From positions 124,001-188,000 of the forward strand of contig CANTFK010000270.1 of NCBI GenBank assembly GCA_947646735.1: a stretch of DNA of 64,000 nt. The letters run 5' to 3'. The DNA is from Peronospora farinosa. Lineage: Eukaryota > Oomycota > Peronosporomycetes > Peronosporales > Peronosporaceae. The notes below the pieces were generated by a model. The model was not told the DNA's origin. It saw only the letters and a program-made list of their open reading frames with translations, and made no database searches. The translations under genes were made by a program, and so were the position numbers. This document shows, in pieces, positions 43,901 to 54,299 of the stretch. Position 1 is the first letter of the stretch. The number at the start of each line of letters is the position of its first letter.

Positions 43901-46145
43901 TCTTGAACTTCAACGTGAACGTGAGAAGCAGAACCACATTCAAGATGAGATGCATCAAACGATTGCGGCGCACGAGGCGGAAAAGTGGGCTCGAAGCAGC
44001 GCATCGAATGAGTTTGAGCATCTCGAAGCTGCGCATGAAGAGTTAAAGACAATGCACGATCGGACTAAGACGGAGTTAATGGCCCAACTGAAAGAGAAAG
44101 AAATCGAGGTGGCTGATTTACGGGACGATGTGACAGAGTTGCAGTCCAGGTTGGATCAAGAAAAGGAAATGTCACGACATTTGATGGATCGCTCTCATAA
44201 TGGAAAACAAGAACGCACACAAATTGAAAAGGACCTGGAAATTCAAATGAAGGAGCTAGAAGTGACAGTGAAGTATCTTCAGCACAAACTTCAAGTGAGG
44301 GAGCAGTCTGCCGGAGGTAACGAATACCAGGCACGCGTGAAAGAACTAGAAGCGTCCGTGGAGCATCTTCAGCATGAACTAGAAGTAAGTGAATCCACCG
44401 CAACCGAACAGCAAGCTCAAGTGAAGGAGCTTGAAGCGTTAGTGAAACAACTTCAAGATAAACTTGAAGCAAGCGAGAAAATTGCCGCAGGAAGCGAACA
44501 CCAAGCACGCGTAAAGGAACTTGAAGACAAAGTTAAGCATTTTCAACAAGAAAAACTCCGAGTAAGTGAGCAGCAGTCTGCTGAAAGCTATGAACTACAG
44601 GCACGTGTGGACGAACTGGAAACACAAGTGAAACAGCTTCAACACGAGCTGCAAGTCAGCGAGCAGTCCATCACAGGAAGAGAACAGCGCGTCATGCACG
44701 AAAAATTACAAAAAGAACGCGAGTATCGATCGATGCAAGCGCGGTACGACAGTTTAGCCGTTGAAAATGCTACCACTGTTACAAAGTTGGATGCGAAAGT
44801 AACTGAAGTTGACCACTTACACCAAGAGATTAAACAATTACAGGATGAGATCGAACAACTACAGGATGAGATCGAACGATTGCACGTGGAAATTCGTGAC
44901 AACACGACTGAGATGGATAACGCAAGAAGCCATCTCCACGTATCCGAAGAGCTTACGCTGAAGCTAGAAAACATGCAAAATGAGCTCACTGCACACGAGA
45001 ATGACGCTCATGAGCACAAATTTGCACTGGCTGCAAAGGATAAAGAGCTGCAGCATGCACGGGAAGACGTAGACGAACTGAAATGTCAACTTCGGAATGA
45101 ACTGCAGAAGAAAGAAGATGAAGTTGCTTCTTTGAAGCGACAGAATCTGAAATTTAGGGAGCAATTGAAACAAATTGCCCAAGCAAAGCTCGCTCCGAAG
45201 CGCTTGGATAATGCTCATGAAACACCGATGAGAGAAGATAAGGAATTTTACGAGCGACTGTTGCAGCGGGAGGAGGAACTAACATCACAAATTGCTCACC
45301 TCAAAGACGCCAAGTCTGCTATGCTCAATCAGTTCCGCCGCGAGATGAGAAAACTGAACATCGAGTGTAGTGCTCAAGGGTCACCCGCTGACGAAAACAA
45401 CGCTGACGACAGTGATTTCCACCGCGGCATGATGCAAGTCTCAGCACTTCTTCGTAGCTTTCAAGATCGTGAAGCCCACCAGAACGCACTTATTAGCCGC
45501 AAAGAGAAGCACATTAACGAGCTGAAAATGCAACTGCTCAATGTGGAACAGCAGGATAAATCACTTCATCAGCAGGTGGAAGCCATGAGCAGGGAAGTTT
45601 CAAAGCTGAACTTGGAGCACAAAGAGTTACGTGAAAGCCCTATATCTGATTCAAACGACAGCGCAAGTGAACTCTCGACGATTGGTGAGTGGAAAGAAAA
45701 GTGCACGAAGCTCAAGCATCGCATGCGTGAACTAAAAGAAGTGAACACTAAACTCAAGGAGATTCGTTTTTCCAAGAGTGACATGAAGGCACTTGTGAAG
45801 AAAGTTGAAAAACTTACAAGTCAAGTGCTGGATAAAGATGTGCAGATTCAAGCTCTTCGTAATCGCGAGATGTCAAAGTTTACAAAGAGCGGTGCTTCAA
45901 CTGGATCACGTCGTTCAAGAGATTTGCTTGTTGTGTTGAAAGAAAAGGAGCAGAAGATTATGGTGCTCAATGATCACTTGACCGGTCTAATGACGGAAAA
46001 TATGCGGCTTCAACACAGCACAGAGCAGTATGTCATTCGATACGGACCTTTGGACGGTGCAATGATGAATGGTGTTATTGGTAACTCAGGCATTAGAGTG
46101 CCTTATAGCAGCAATCGACAAGAACCTGCTGTTAGGTCACAATGA
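40922..46145 (+). CDS. long coiled-coil protein, four exons
   Basis: Exons 40922-41200, 41252-41386, 41454-41522 and 41613-46145 are joined in frame over GT-AG introns of 51, 67 and 90 bp, giving 1671 aa. A Ser/Thr-rich N-terminal segment (to about residue 80) ends with KAAVRSFADFLHFL. Almost all the rest is heptad-rich Glu/Lys/Gln/Leu coiled coil. Near residues 1020-1150 there is a run of imperfect repeats of about 34 residues around QARVKELEASVEHLQHELE. The C-terminus is Ser/Gly-rich. The architecture suits a centrosomal, basal-body or Golgi tether protein, but coiled coils alone do not identify the family. Confidence 0.75.
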
Positions 46146-46269
46146 GGTAAAATACCGCCTCAAGTCCCCTAAAAACGATCACTAGACCGGTATATCGGTA
46201 CTATCATTTTGATGAGGATCACATTTTGAGTACGATACATTAAACAATTAGAACGAAAGGAAGACGACG

Positions 46270-46966
46270 ATGGTTAAATTCTATAGCACTACGAAGCTAA
46301 TTTTGTTGCAGATTCTATGCTTGCAGGTAATTTATATGGTAATCTGTATCGTATCCATCTCCCTCACTTAACGTTATGTTAATTCGTATATTGTACTCTA
46401 TTTCTTTTGCTAGTGTTCTTACTACTTGGCTCAAGGTCTTTTGCTGGGCATTTGTCATGGCACTCACGTGACGCTTGATGATTTCTTTGCGTACTACACA
46501 CAAACTATTTCAACCATTGCTGGTTTAAAGAATGTTCTTGCTATTGTGGCTGCCAGTCTTGTCAGGTCAGTCTTTTCTTTTAATCTCTGCTGAATTGATT
46601 TTATTGATTTTCGGCTTAAATGATGCCTCTCTCTCTTTACTTTACAGTGCTCTAGGCCTCATGGTTTTTGTGGAACGTGCTAAGAAATGTCTGGATTTTG
46701 GTGTCACTCTCTATTTTATTGACTTTTTGGCTCAATGTTTCTATTCGGTGCGTCTTTGGTTTGTTACAATATATGAAACTGAAGCATGTAAAGTGAAAAT
46801 ACTGTTGCTACTCTAGGAATTTCCAAAGATGTGGGACTGGTGGTTCGTGCATGTTATGGCAGCAGGTGTGACTGTCGTGCTGGGAGAATATCTGTGCTCA
46901 CGGCGTGAATTGGAGGATATTCCGATGGCTTATCTCTTTACAAAGGACGCTTCACGCCAAAACTAG
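46270..46966 (+). CDS. SYS1: SYS1 homologue, Golgi membrane protein
   Basis: SYS1 is a small four-pass Golgi protein that recruits the ARFRP1/Arl3 GTPase to the trans-Golgi. Four exons (46270-46326, 46414-46565, 46648-46747, 46817-46966) join in frame over GT-AG introns to give 152 aa, the usual family length. Signature segments are STTKLILLQILCLQ, CSYYLAQGLLLGI, the conserved VERAKKCLDFGVTLYFIDFL, the WDWW motif and GEYLCSRRELEDIPM. Four hydrophobic stretches are visible. No single exon exceeds 60 codons, so the gene is easily missed. It converges on the F-box gene with 108 bp between stop codons. Confidence 0.9.
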
Positions 46967-47074
46967 ATAAGTCCTCAACGACGGAGTTGGGTCTTTATCT
47001 CAAGCGAACAAGTCTACAAAGAATGTTATGCACATAGGACCGCTTTATTTGTTGCTACAAGTAGCTGTGATGTA

Positions 47075-49558
47075 TTATTTTCCTAGGTTACGACAAGACG
47101 TACTGGGTTTTCGCAAAAGGAACGTGACCATATCGAGCTGCATGAGATAAGAGTTTTCCATACGGTCCATGGCCTGACGCACAATTGTATCGAGTCCTCG
47201 CAGGTGCGGTAGGAGATCAGCATACGCCAATGCAGCCACAAGGTGCTCCATGTTATCGTCTCGTAAAATCTGTTTGGGCAAACGCAGGTGCGTTAATCGT
47301 GGCAGCGTGGCGAGCTCTTGCAACAGCACAGACATTGGCATGCGCACATGAGAAAGATCCAGCCGCTGTAGTGTACACGTCTGCGTACGCGCAAGTTTGC
47401 GGACCCAGGAGGATGATGCAGTAGGCGGTGCGACGACGCTGACAAAGCGTTTTGTGGGAAGAGTAGCTTCCTCTAGAGCCTCGGAAAAGTACTGAGTGCC
47501 TAAGTTTGTCCTGGGCATGAGCTCATCCATTACTAGTGGACTCACAGACATACTCTCGTTTGGAAACTCTTCCACGCGGGATGACAAGGTGCCATAATAC
47601 GCTATGAGCTCGCGTTTATACTTATTCACATCGCTGATTGACGTTCTAGACCAATGTGACGGCGATAAGTGGAGATCTAGTCGAGCTCCTGGACACTGCA
47701 GGTAGTCGTGTCGAAGCAATTTGAATGCGGTTGCCGAGTGCGTGATTATAAGATACGTAGCATATTCCAGGAAAGACCGCAGACTGCTCGAGAAGCTGTC
47801 TGGGAAGCGCAGTAGCTGTGTCAGCACCGAGGATGCGTTTGCATGTGCAAAACGACCACGAGCCCACACAATCATAGCGGTTTGGATTACCGAGCTCACC
47901 ATATTGGGGTGGGCGAACGCATGTCGGTGGCGAAGTGGAAAAGGCATGGCACCACGATCGCCACCGTTAGCAAGAACACCAGCATCATCTGCTACCTCTG
48001 GTCGTACCCCTGCTGGTATCTGACGCTGTTGCGCGATTGCATGTAAACCGTCACCATTCGTTCTATGAATATTTCTTTCCGCATCCATCGCAAGAACTGG
48101 ATCCAATGCTCTTCCTCGAGTGCCACCTATGTGATGGCAATTTCGTCGGCTAATAAAAAGCTGGAAAAAGGGCGTGCGTCGCCTACAACGTTGGCGATTG
48201 TCCTGCATAGCCTTTGCCACTGCATTATGGACAGCTGGAATGTCCACACTGGCATCAGAACCTTGGTCCATCTCCTCACTTTCATCTCGTTCCACCTGTA
48301 AATTTGCAGAAGCCGAGCCATTCTGTGGCAATGTCGTTTTGTTTCGTGGCTGGCAGTGCACCACAATATTGACAGGGGAAATGTCAGCGTGCTCATAGTT
48401 CGACCTCTCCAATGTATGTACTGCAAGCAACAATTGACGTAAGAACGACCGTAATATCCGCTCGTTAACCCGCTTATTCGTGGACAGCCACGTGCTCAAC
48501 GTCACCCGATCCCGCCCGTCCGCCACACTGTAAACATCTTCGTCCTCGGCAGCATTAGCACCATTCTGAGCATTCATCGCAACAGGTCGTTGCTCATCAG
48601 GGACTGCTATCGCTTCATTTAGCACACCGGCCGTAGGAGCACCTTGATCTTCTCTTTGATCTTCCAGATGCAGTCCCGCAGCCATCTGCGCCTCTGGCAT
48701 TCCCAACGTCGATGCTGTTGAGTTAAATTTCACACAAACCAAATGCACACACATAGTTGCTTCGTCTCGTCGTCCTTGACATACCCTCCTTATCTGCGAA
48801 AGTGGTCCAGCTTGTCGCTGCCCATGTAACGGCTGAAGCAGCTCAAGAAAGTGACCATTATTTCTCGTGGCAGCAGCATTCGCCGTTATTGCTGCATTGT
48901 CACTGCATTTCAAAGACGCCACCTGTGCAAGTTGCAGTTTTTGATACACCATGTATACCAAGATAGCAGGTACAACGTCCTGCTGCTGCGTCGAATCCCG
49001 TTCTAATCCTAGCAACGATCGTATCGGATACTTTTCCAACGACGTAAAAAGCATTGGTTCCCAAAATAAATCATCTCGAGCCAAAGCTTTCCATGCCGTG
49101 CAGACACCACTGACACACAATAATTCTTGTCGTGAAAAGAATGCAAATAACAGCATTTCAAGGCTTCCTAATGCGTCAATTCCGACGTTCTCATGTGCAT
49201 TCGTATGCGAACGATCATCATCATATTGCCAATCCAACACCTCCTTTGAGAGAATCATATTGGTAGAAATCTGCATTGAATAACACGTTTCTTCCTGTTT
49301 GTCCAGTAACGGGTAGAAATGAATACGTTCTCGTACGTCTCGTAGAGCTCGAATCTTATCACGGCACTGACGTTGCTGTAGCATGAGTGGGTCTTCGTCT
49401 TCGTGTGAATAAGGTGAGTAAGCAGTGGGTTTTGGCTGAAAACACTGATTTTGTATCGAACGAATCCATTGCGATGAAGATGATTGACATGGAGAACAGA
49501 GAGATTGCTGATCGTCATGAGCTGGTCGCTTGATACATCGACGAGGAGAGGAAGCCAT
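47075..49558 (-). CDS. F-box protein with protein-kinase-like segment
   Basis: This intronless 827-aa protein has an F-box at about residues 125-170 (LGSLEMLLFAFFSRQELLCV, then SGVCTAWKALARDDLFWEPM), so it may be an SCF ubiquitin-ligase adaptor. At about 365-405 there is a kinase-like helix and catalytic loop: ILRSFLRQLLLAVHTLERSN followed by HADISPVNIVVH. HADISPxN replaces the HRDLKPxN of active kinases, so His and Asp remain but Arg and Lys are lost. No clear DFG follows. The C-terminus has leucine-rich-repeat-like segments (LQRLDLSHV, LPRLTHLRLP, LPHLRGLDT). Long Asn/Ala/Gln-rich linkers separate the parts. The pseudokinase reading is tentative. Confidence 0.7.
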   Translation of the reverse strand: MASSPRRCIKRPAHDDQQSLCSPCQSSSSQWIRSIQNQCFQPKPTAYSPYSHEDEDPLMLQQRQCRDKIRALRDVRERIHFYPLLDKQEETCYSMQISTNMILSKEVLDWQYDDDRSHTNAHENVGIDALGSLEMLLFAFFSRQELLCVSGVCTAWKALARDDLFWEPMLFTSLEKYPIRSLLGLERDSTQQQDVVPAILVYMVYQKLQLAQVASLKCSDNAAITANAAATRNNGHFLELLQPLHGQRQAGPLSQIRRVCQGRRDEATMCVHLVCVKFNSTASTLGMPEAQMAAGLHLEDQREDQGAPTAGVLNEAIAVPDEQRPVAMNAQNGANAAEDEDVYSVADGRDRVTLSTWLSTNKRVNERILRSFLRQLLLAVHTLERSNYEHADISPVNIVVHCQPRNKTTLPQNGSASANLQVERDESEEMDQGSDASVDIPAVHNAVAKAMQDNRQRCRRRTPFFQLFISRRNCHHIGGTRGRALDPVLAMDAERNIHRTNGDGLHAIAQQRQIPAGVRPEVADDAGVLANGGDRGAMPFPLRHRHAFAHPNMVSSVIQTAMIVWARGRFAHANASSVLTQLLRFPDSFSSSLRSFLEYATYLIITHSATAFKLLRHDYLQCPGARLDLHLSPSHWSRTSISDVNKYKRELIAYYGTLSSRVEEFPNESMSVSPLVMDELMPRTNLGTQYFSEALEEATLPTKRFVSVVAPPTASSSWVRKLARTQTCTLQRLDLSHVRMPMSVLLQELATLPRLTHLRLPKQILRDDNMEHLVAALAYADLLPHLRGLDTIVRQAMDRMENSYLMQLDMVTFLLRKPSTSCRNLGK

Positions 49559-50067
49559 GAGCTGGTGAATTGGATGATAGAGGAAAAATAAAAAACATTG
49601 TCGAGGTAATTTAAAATGCCGAAGTAATATATTAAGGTCCGTAGTTCTAATGTCCTACATGGTACATACAAGTCTTATGTGGAACACCGAAACATTACGT
49701 ACATTATCATCAACAAGTGGTAATTTACTGGTAATCGACGGAGTAAAACATGTACATGGGCGGTGTATCATGTCAACACTCCCACTGCATGAAAACCTTT
49801 TCCTTGATGCAGGTCGTTTTATGCAAGTGTATTTTCTTTGTCGTTGTTCTGAGTTCCTTGGTAAGGATGTCCGCCAATTGATGCTTCGTATCGACGTAGT
49901 GTTCGACGCTCCACGTTGTCGTGGATAAAGTGGTGGCAGATGTCAACATACTTCGTCCGTGTGTGATATCCAGCATTACTTGCCAGTGCAATGTCCATAT
50001 AACTATCTTCCCAGGCAAGCGTTCCTTTCACTTGCTCACGACATATGTCCTTCAGCATAGCTTGCAT
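49559..50067 (-). pseudogene. Ty1/copia pol end with start of 3' LTR
   Basis: Two overlapping minus-strand frames carry the copia RNase H end: HTRTKYVDICHHFIHDNVER in one and HYVDTKHQLADILTKELR in the other, so a frameshift separates them. The purine tract AGTGGGAG is followed by TGTTGACATGATAC at about 49780. This is a typical copia polypurine tract and LTR start, running left towards the F-box gene. Nothing else of the element remains, so it is a 3'-end fragment. Confidence 0.7.
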
Positions 50068-50174
50068 CTATAGTACTTATTGTATACAGACTCAGATACA
50101 TATATTCCTCTTCCGCAGAACAGCGAGAGTGTTAGTTCTCTGGTACTTGGACAATCTATGTACGATGTATTTTA

Positions 50175-50343
50175 TATGGCGATAATATCGGTTATCGAGC
50201 CCTAGTCGATATGTTGCGGTATCGGTAATATCGGTAATATCGTACCTCACTACCAGAAAGTATAAGAAATACAATGTATATTATAAGTATGGTTTACAAC
50301 CGTAACGAATGTATTTATATAACCGTCATGTAACCCCGTTACA
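50175..50343 (+). repeat. inverted repeat, left copy (LTR-like end)
   Basis: This sequence ends GTAACCCCGTTACA and aligns with the reverse complement of 53754-53945. Both have a GGTTATCG/TGTTATCG block, a shared TATGGTTTACA block and the same terminal CCCCGTTACA. The copies are far from identical, roughly two-thirds by eye. They face each other, as terminal inverted repeats would, rather than running in the same direction as the LTRs of one element do. Confidence 0.6.
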
Positions 50344-50929
50344 TTGTTTCACATCAAATTGGCGACAAAAAATGTAAAAATTTATAAAAATGATATTGTC
50401 GCGCATGCGCCCTGTGACATAACGACGTATCATGCAATTGCTGGAAACAATGAGTCATGTTTCTTATTACGAGTCATAATTATTAAATTTAAGCTAGTTG
50501 CAACTTAACAGCAACACCCCATGGGGGCTTTGTGTTGACGTCCAGCGTCAAGTGATACTTTTGTGTAGCAACTCAGGTGGCCGTAAGCGTCTACGAGCGT
50601 ATAGAGCAGTCGCCAAGGGAGGGTGCTGCAATAGGCAATAGTCAATTGAATAACAAGGCCGTACCCTGTACAGAGCAAAGTGCAAATATCATAGTGTGGA
50701 GCACTCTAATTACCATCCTAAGTGATGATTGGCGGCACTACTTCAACCCAACGCAGCCAATCAACTCAAACAGATCGCCTGTCATATCCGATAACTATTT
50801 AAACAGGAAACTGGTCAAGATGCTGCTCACGTTTCTCGAAAGGTTGCAATTCGGACAGAATGGCAAAGTTTTTGTCGACACGTGCATCTACTTGGCCATT
50901 TGTTTTCTATTTTATCCGCTTTTGTTTAT

Positions 50930-52215
50930 ATAAGACAAAAAACTGAATGAGTAATAAATTTTGACCTTCTTCGCCAGACTCATGCCTCCATTGCGGTCAA
51001 AGTCAAGGGTGCCGTCTTCAGTGACGTACGTGTCCAGCAAACAATCTTGCATGATATCACCAACGTCTTGAGCGTGCTCAGAAGAGACAGTTTCGGCGAG
51101 TTCAGCTTGGGCGCGTGCTTGTGAAAGGTAAATCAGCGACTCGAGATGTCGTGTTGTGATAGGTATACCATCCATTGGGCTCTGACCCTCACCCGCTAAA
51201 CGCAGCTTCAAGTACTTCTTTTAGAGCACGGCAGAAACCTAGGATGACAAATGTGGATGCACGTACCGGCGAGCATCAGCGATGGACTGCCGCACGAAGT
51301 AGAGAGAAATGGCGTTTGTGCTGAGCTTGGATGCGTTCTGAACGGGACGATGCGGCAGCATTCGATGACCAGACGTTGCAGGCTCTACGTATCTGATGTC
51401 CAAACGTTGCAAGCTCTACGTATCTGATGTCCAAACGTTGCAGCCTCTACTTATCTGATATCCAGACGTTCCAGCCTTTACGTAGTCGCTTACTGCTGGT
51501 TCGTCAGCGCAACGGCTGGGGATTTGAAAAGGTATTGATGCATTGTTGTCTCGCATACTTTTCCTTGGTCTTCGCTTGCCGCGCGCATGCGAGTTCATCA
51601 CGTGCTCTGACAATAGTCGATCTCTCTCTTCGTCTACTCCGTACAACATGATGAAAACAAGGTCGAAGCGAGACAGCAGCGCAGCTTTCATTTTTAGGTT
51701 CTCTGCCACTAAGCGATTACGGTCGTAGTGACCACCTCCATGGGTTAGCAGCAGCGACGACCGATGTCCATGCATTTAGTTGCACACAATACCTGCTTTT
51801 GCAATGCTGATGCTTTGTTGCTCCATTGCTTCTAGCAATGCCTGGTAGTCAAGTTCCATTTTATCGAATCCATCAACACAGCATACACCTTGGTCTGCAA
51901 GAGCGAATGCACCGGCTTCCAGCGTGTAGTCGCCATATCTATCTTTCACCATTGTAACAGTCAACTCCGTCGTCGCGGTCGTGTTTCCACCAAAGTATAC
52001 AGCTCGCGGTGCAACCATAAACACAGCCCGAAGCAATTGGCTTTTACCCAGTCCAGGATTTCCAACAACTAGCACATGTGAATTTGTTCTGCGCAAACAT
52101 GTAGTGTCCTTATCGTCCGAGTTCCGCCGAGCAGAGCTACAATCAGGCCAGCTTTACAATGTTACTACGATAAAATGTCTAGACACAAGAAATGAACAAG
52201 ATGGTCGAAGACTGG
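50930..52215 (-). pseudogene. MCM8: MCM8 helicase fragment, broken
   Basis: MCM8 is a hexameric AAA+ helicase acting with MCM9 in homologous recombination. Minus-strand pieces follow the family in order: AGLIVALLGGT, then the Walker A segment VVGNPGLGKSQLLRAVF, the Walker B region ADQGVCCVDGFDKMELDYQA, EQQSISIAKAGIV, the sensor region [20 protein letters not shown], and the arginine-finger region [13 protein letters not shown]. The C-terminal PITTRHLESLI block comes last. Walker B reads GFDKM, where MCMs have D-E-F-D-K-M. A frameshift near 52130, an in-frame TAA near 51778 and a further frame change near 51730 break it. The N-terminal half (OB fold and zinc finger) is not in the window. A 29-bp minisatellite has expanded within it. 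Confidence 0.82.
51370..51486 (-). repeat. 29-bp minisatellite inside the MCM8 fragment
   Basis: Four tandem units of about 29 bp contain CTGATGTCCAAACGTTGCA-type words. The middle two are nearly identical. They lie between the AAA+ core and the C-terminal block of the MCM8 remnant, and they introduce a stop in frame. Confidence 0.8.
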
Positions 52216-52349
52216 TTGATGATGTGCTGATCTGCACAGATCTTATTTAGTAAAATTAATGTTTGAAGCTTTTGTCTTTGTCCTTCTCCTTCTAAACAAA
52301 CAAGCGGAAGCCACTTCGTAAAGTCAAACATCAAAACGTCAGTCAGCGG

Positions 52350-53654
52350 TTATGCCGAAATATATGGCTTTGTCGCAGGCTGTAACATTCGTATTAGGAT
52401 GTCCAGTTGCCCCTCCAACCGGAGTTGCTGCTGCTCCAGCGTCTGCAGACGTGTCTGCACCGCGTCAAGTGCGCTCTGAGTCTGAGTCAAAGTCTCACGG
52501 AGACCATTCACCTCCTGAATTAACTCAGCGTGAGTTTTTACAGATACACCGGCCTCCGCCGGCATTAATTGATAAGCAAAGGAACCTTTAGTTCCATGTG
52601 GAGAAATTTCTTTTGGAGCGTCGTCACCGTGATCAAAATCAGTGTCTGGTGAAGTAACGTGGGTATCCTGAGTCAAAGAAGTCATTGGAGTTTGAGATAC
52701 CCCTGCGGCAAGATTGCCCTTACACCGTTGACGTTTTTGAATGTCCTGTTCAGGGTCATCTTGCGACCGATGGCGCTTCTCAACAGTATTGGTGAGAGCG
52801 GGCAATCTCGCGGCCACGGCCTGTCGTGAACTTGCAGCTACATGTGTAGCCGAAGCACTTACGTGCTGAGCAATAGGCGCATAGCGTGCCCGTGCGGACT
52901 TTATTTGGTATCTGGCCTTAAGCTTCGCGTAATCAAAGCGCAGCCTCCGTTCGAGACGAACGTCCGCCACGCTGGCACTCGCTCGTAGGGCATACATACT
53001 TTTGAAATGTCGTGCTTTATGTACCCAACGGACAAAGTCCTTGTCCTCTTTACCTTTCTCTTCCCCTTCGGCAAGGATGATGGGTACGCCTCTCATGGCC
53101 GGAACCGAGGCACCTCGTGCTTGCTTAACCAGCCGCGCCTTATATTGACTTCGCGACATATAGTCTGGCTCCAAATATTGTTTGCGTAACGCCGTCCGTA
53201 TGGCAATATCCTCAGGTGAAGTAGCCTCACGACCTATGATCCATAACGCTAGCGTTTGATCAATTGTCTCGTTAAAATGCTTCTCTACAGATGGTCGCTT
53301 ACAGGTATAGTCACGACTCGCTTGGAGTGCAGCCATACTCCTCGATTGGTGCTTAGCGACCTTCTCCTGTGCAATCTTTTGTTGCTGCTCCTCATCGAGT
53401 GGGTTTGTCACTATCGTGGCTGATGTAGCGTTTGGTCTATAACTCAGTGCAGTGAGAGTGTCTGCAGCACCACGTGTAGGGAACAAATTCAGTGCGCGTC
53501 GGGATTCGTCTACACTCTTAGGAATGGGTTTAGTCTCAACGTCTTCTAGGAAGTTGATGTCACATGCTTGATCCACCGCATCCTCGAGTTCTCCTGTAAT
53601 GAGATCACGCAGAGTCTCAGACTTATGGCCAGGGGGCGTCATGTGTGCGTGCAC
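52350..53654 (-). CDS. 434-aa protein of unknown function, intact frame
   Basis: This open frame is uninterrupted over 434 codons. The N-terminal part is mixed charged (HMTPPGHKSETLRDLITGEL). The middle is rich in Arg/Lys/Ala with WIIGREA, RSQYKARLVKQARGA and VRWVHKARHFKSMY. A low-complexity segment follows, and the C-terminus is a predicted coiled coil rich in Gln and Leu (LRETLTQTQSALDAVQTRLQ) over about residues 385-425. No catalytic motif, signal peptide or zinc site is seen. It lies between inverted repeats in the same orientation as the adjacent MCM8 fragment, so it may belong to a mobile element. It could be a Gag-like or transposon accessory protein, but this is not shown by the sequence. 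Confidence 0.6.
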   Translation of the reverse strand: MHAHMTPPGHKSETLRDLITGELEDAVDQACDINFLEDVETKPIPKSVDESRRALNLFPTRGAADTLTALSYRPNATSATIVTNPLDEEQQQKIAQEKVAKHQSRSMAALQASRDYTCKRPSVEKHFNETIDQTLALWIIGREATSPEDIAIRTALRKQYLEPDYMSRSQYKARLVKQARGASVPAMRGVPIILAEGEEKGKEDKDFVRWVHKARHFKSMYALRASASVADVRLERRLRFDYAKLKARYQIKSARARYAPIAQHVSASATHVAASSRQAVAARLPALTNTVEKRHRSQDDPEQDIQKRQRCKGNLAAGVSQTPMTSLTQDTHVTSPDTDFDHGDDAPKEISPHGTKGSFAYQLMPAEAGVSVKTHAELIQEVNGLRETLTQTQSALDAVQTRLQTLEQQQLRLEGQLDILIRMLQPATKPYISA

Positions 53655-53753
53655 TGTGAATAACCGTGAGGTTTAATGTTCGCGAAGCACTACCTCCAAG
53701 AGGAATTTTTTTCGAATGAGGTCATGTGGTAACGTCAGTCTGGTGGGTGAGGG

Positions 53754-53945
53754 TGTAACGGGGTCACACGACGGTTGGATAATTGTATCCGGAATTACGT
53801 CACGGCTGTAAACCATACATATCGCATAAAATCGATTCTTGGTACTTGTCTACAAGAAGGTATTAAGTGCGGGCGTTGAGGCACGGTATCGGTAATCCCA
53901 TACCATATCGTTGATGGTTCGATAACAGATATCACCACTCACAGA
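53754..53945 (-). repeat. inverted repeat, right copy (LTR-like end)
   Basis: On the plus strand it starts TGTAACGGGGTCACAC and ends near CACTCACA. Read on the minus strand it begins TGTGAGTGGTGATATC and ends CCCCGTTACA, like an LTR with TG...CA ends. It pairs with 50175-50343 in inverted orientation. The minus-strand sequence immediately downstream leads to the 434-aa frame. Confidence 0.6.
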
Positions 53946-54289
53946 TGTTAGGATGTACGTCATGCAATAAAGAAGTCTCCATACTATTGTTACTAAAACA
54001 TAGTTATTATTTAGTGTAGGGTACCTAGGGTATGCTTATTCTAAGATCTTAATTCATAAATACAAAAAAATAGTCTCTTTTTGAGTTATAGGCCAAGATT
54101 TTAAACGGTTTCTGAGATTTTTTTGAGAATTGTTTGGTCTAACTAAAGCGCTTGTACAGTAGCTCCCACATATTTAGCTCGTTTTGATCGCAAATATATA
54201 AGCTCAGGAAAATATTAGAAACTTTCTAATTATAAACCCCTTCGCAGACCAGATTTTAGCAGAAACAGGCTCCAATATCGAACTTAATA
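53946..54289. other. AT-rich spacer, nothing recognised
   Basis: This is about 340 bases of AT-rich sequence between the right inverted repeat and the first recognisable bases of element D. No coding frame, LTR or repeat is identified. Confidence 0.5.
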
Positions 54290-54299
54290 TGATGATCAC

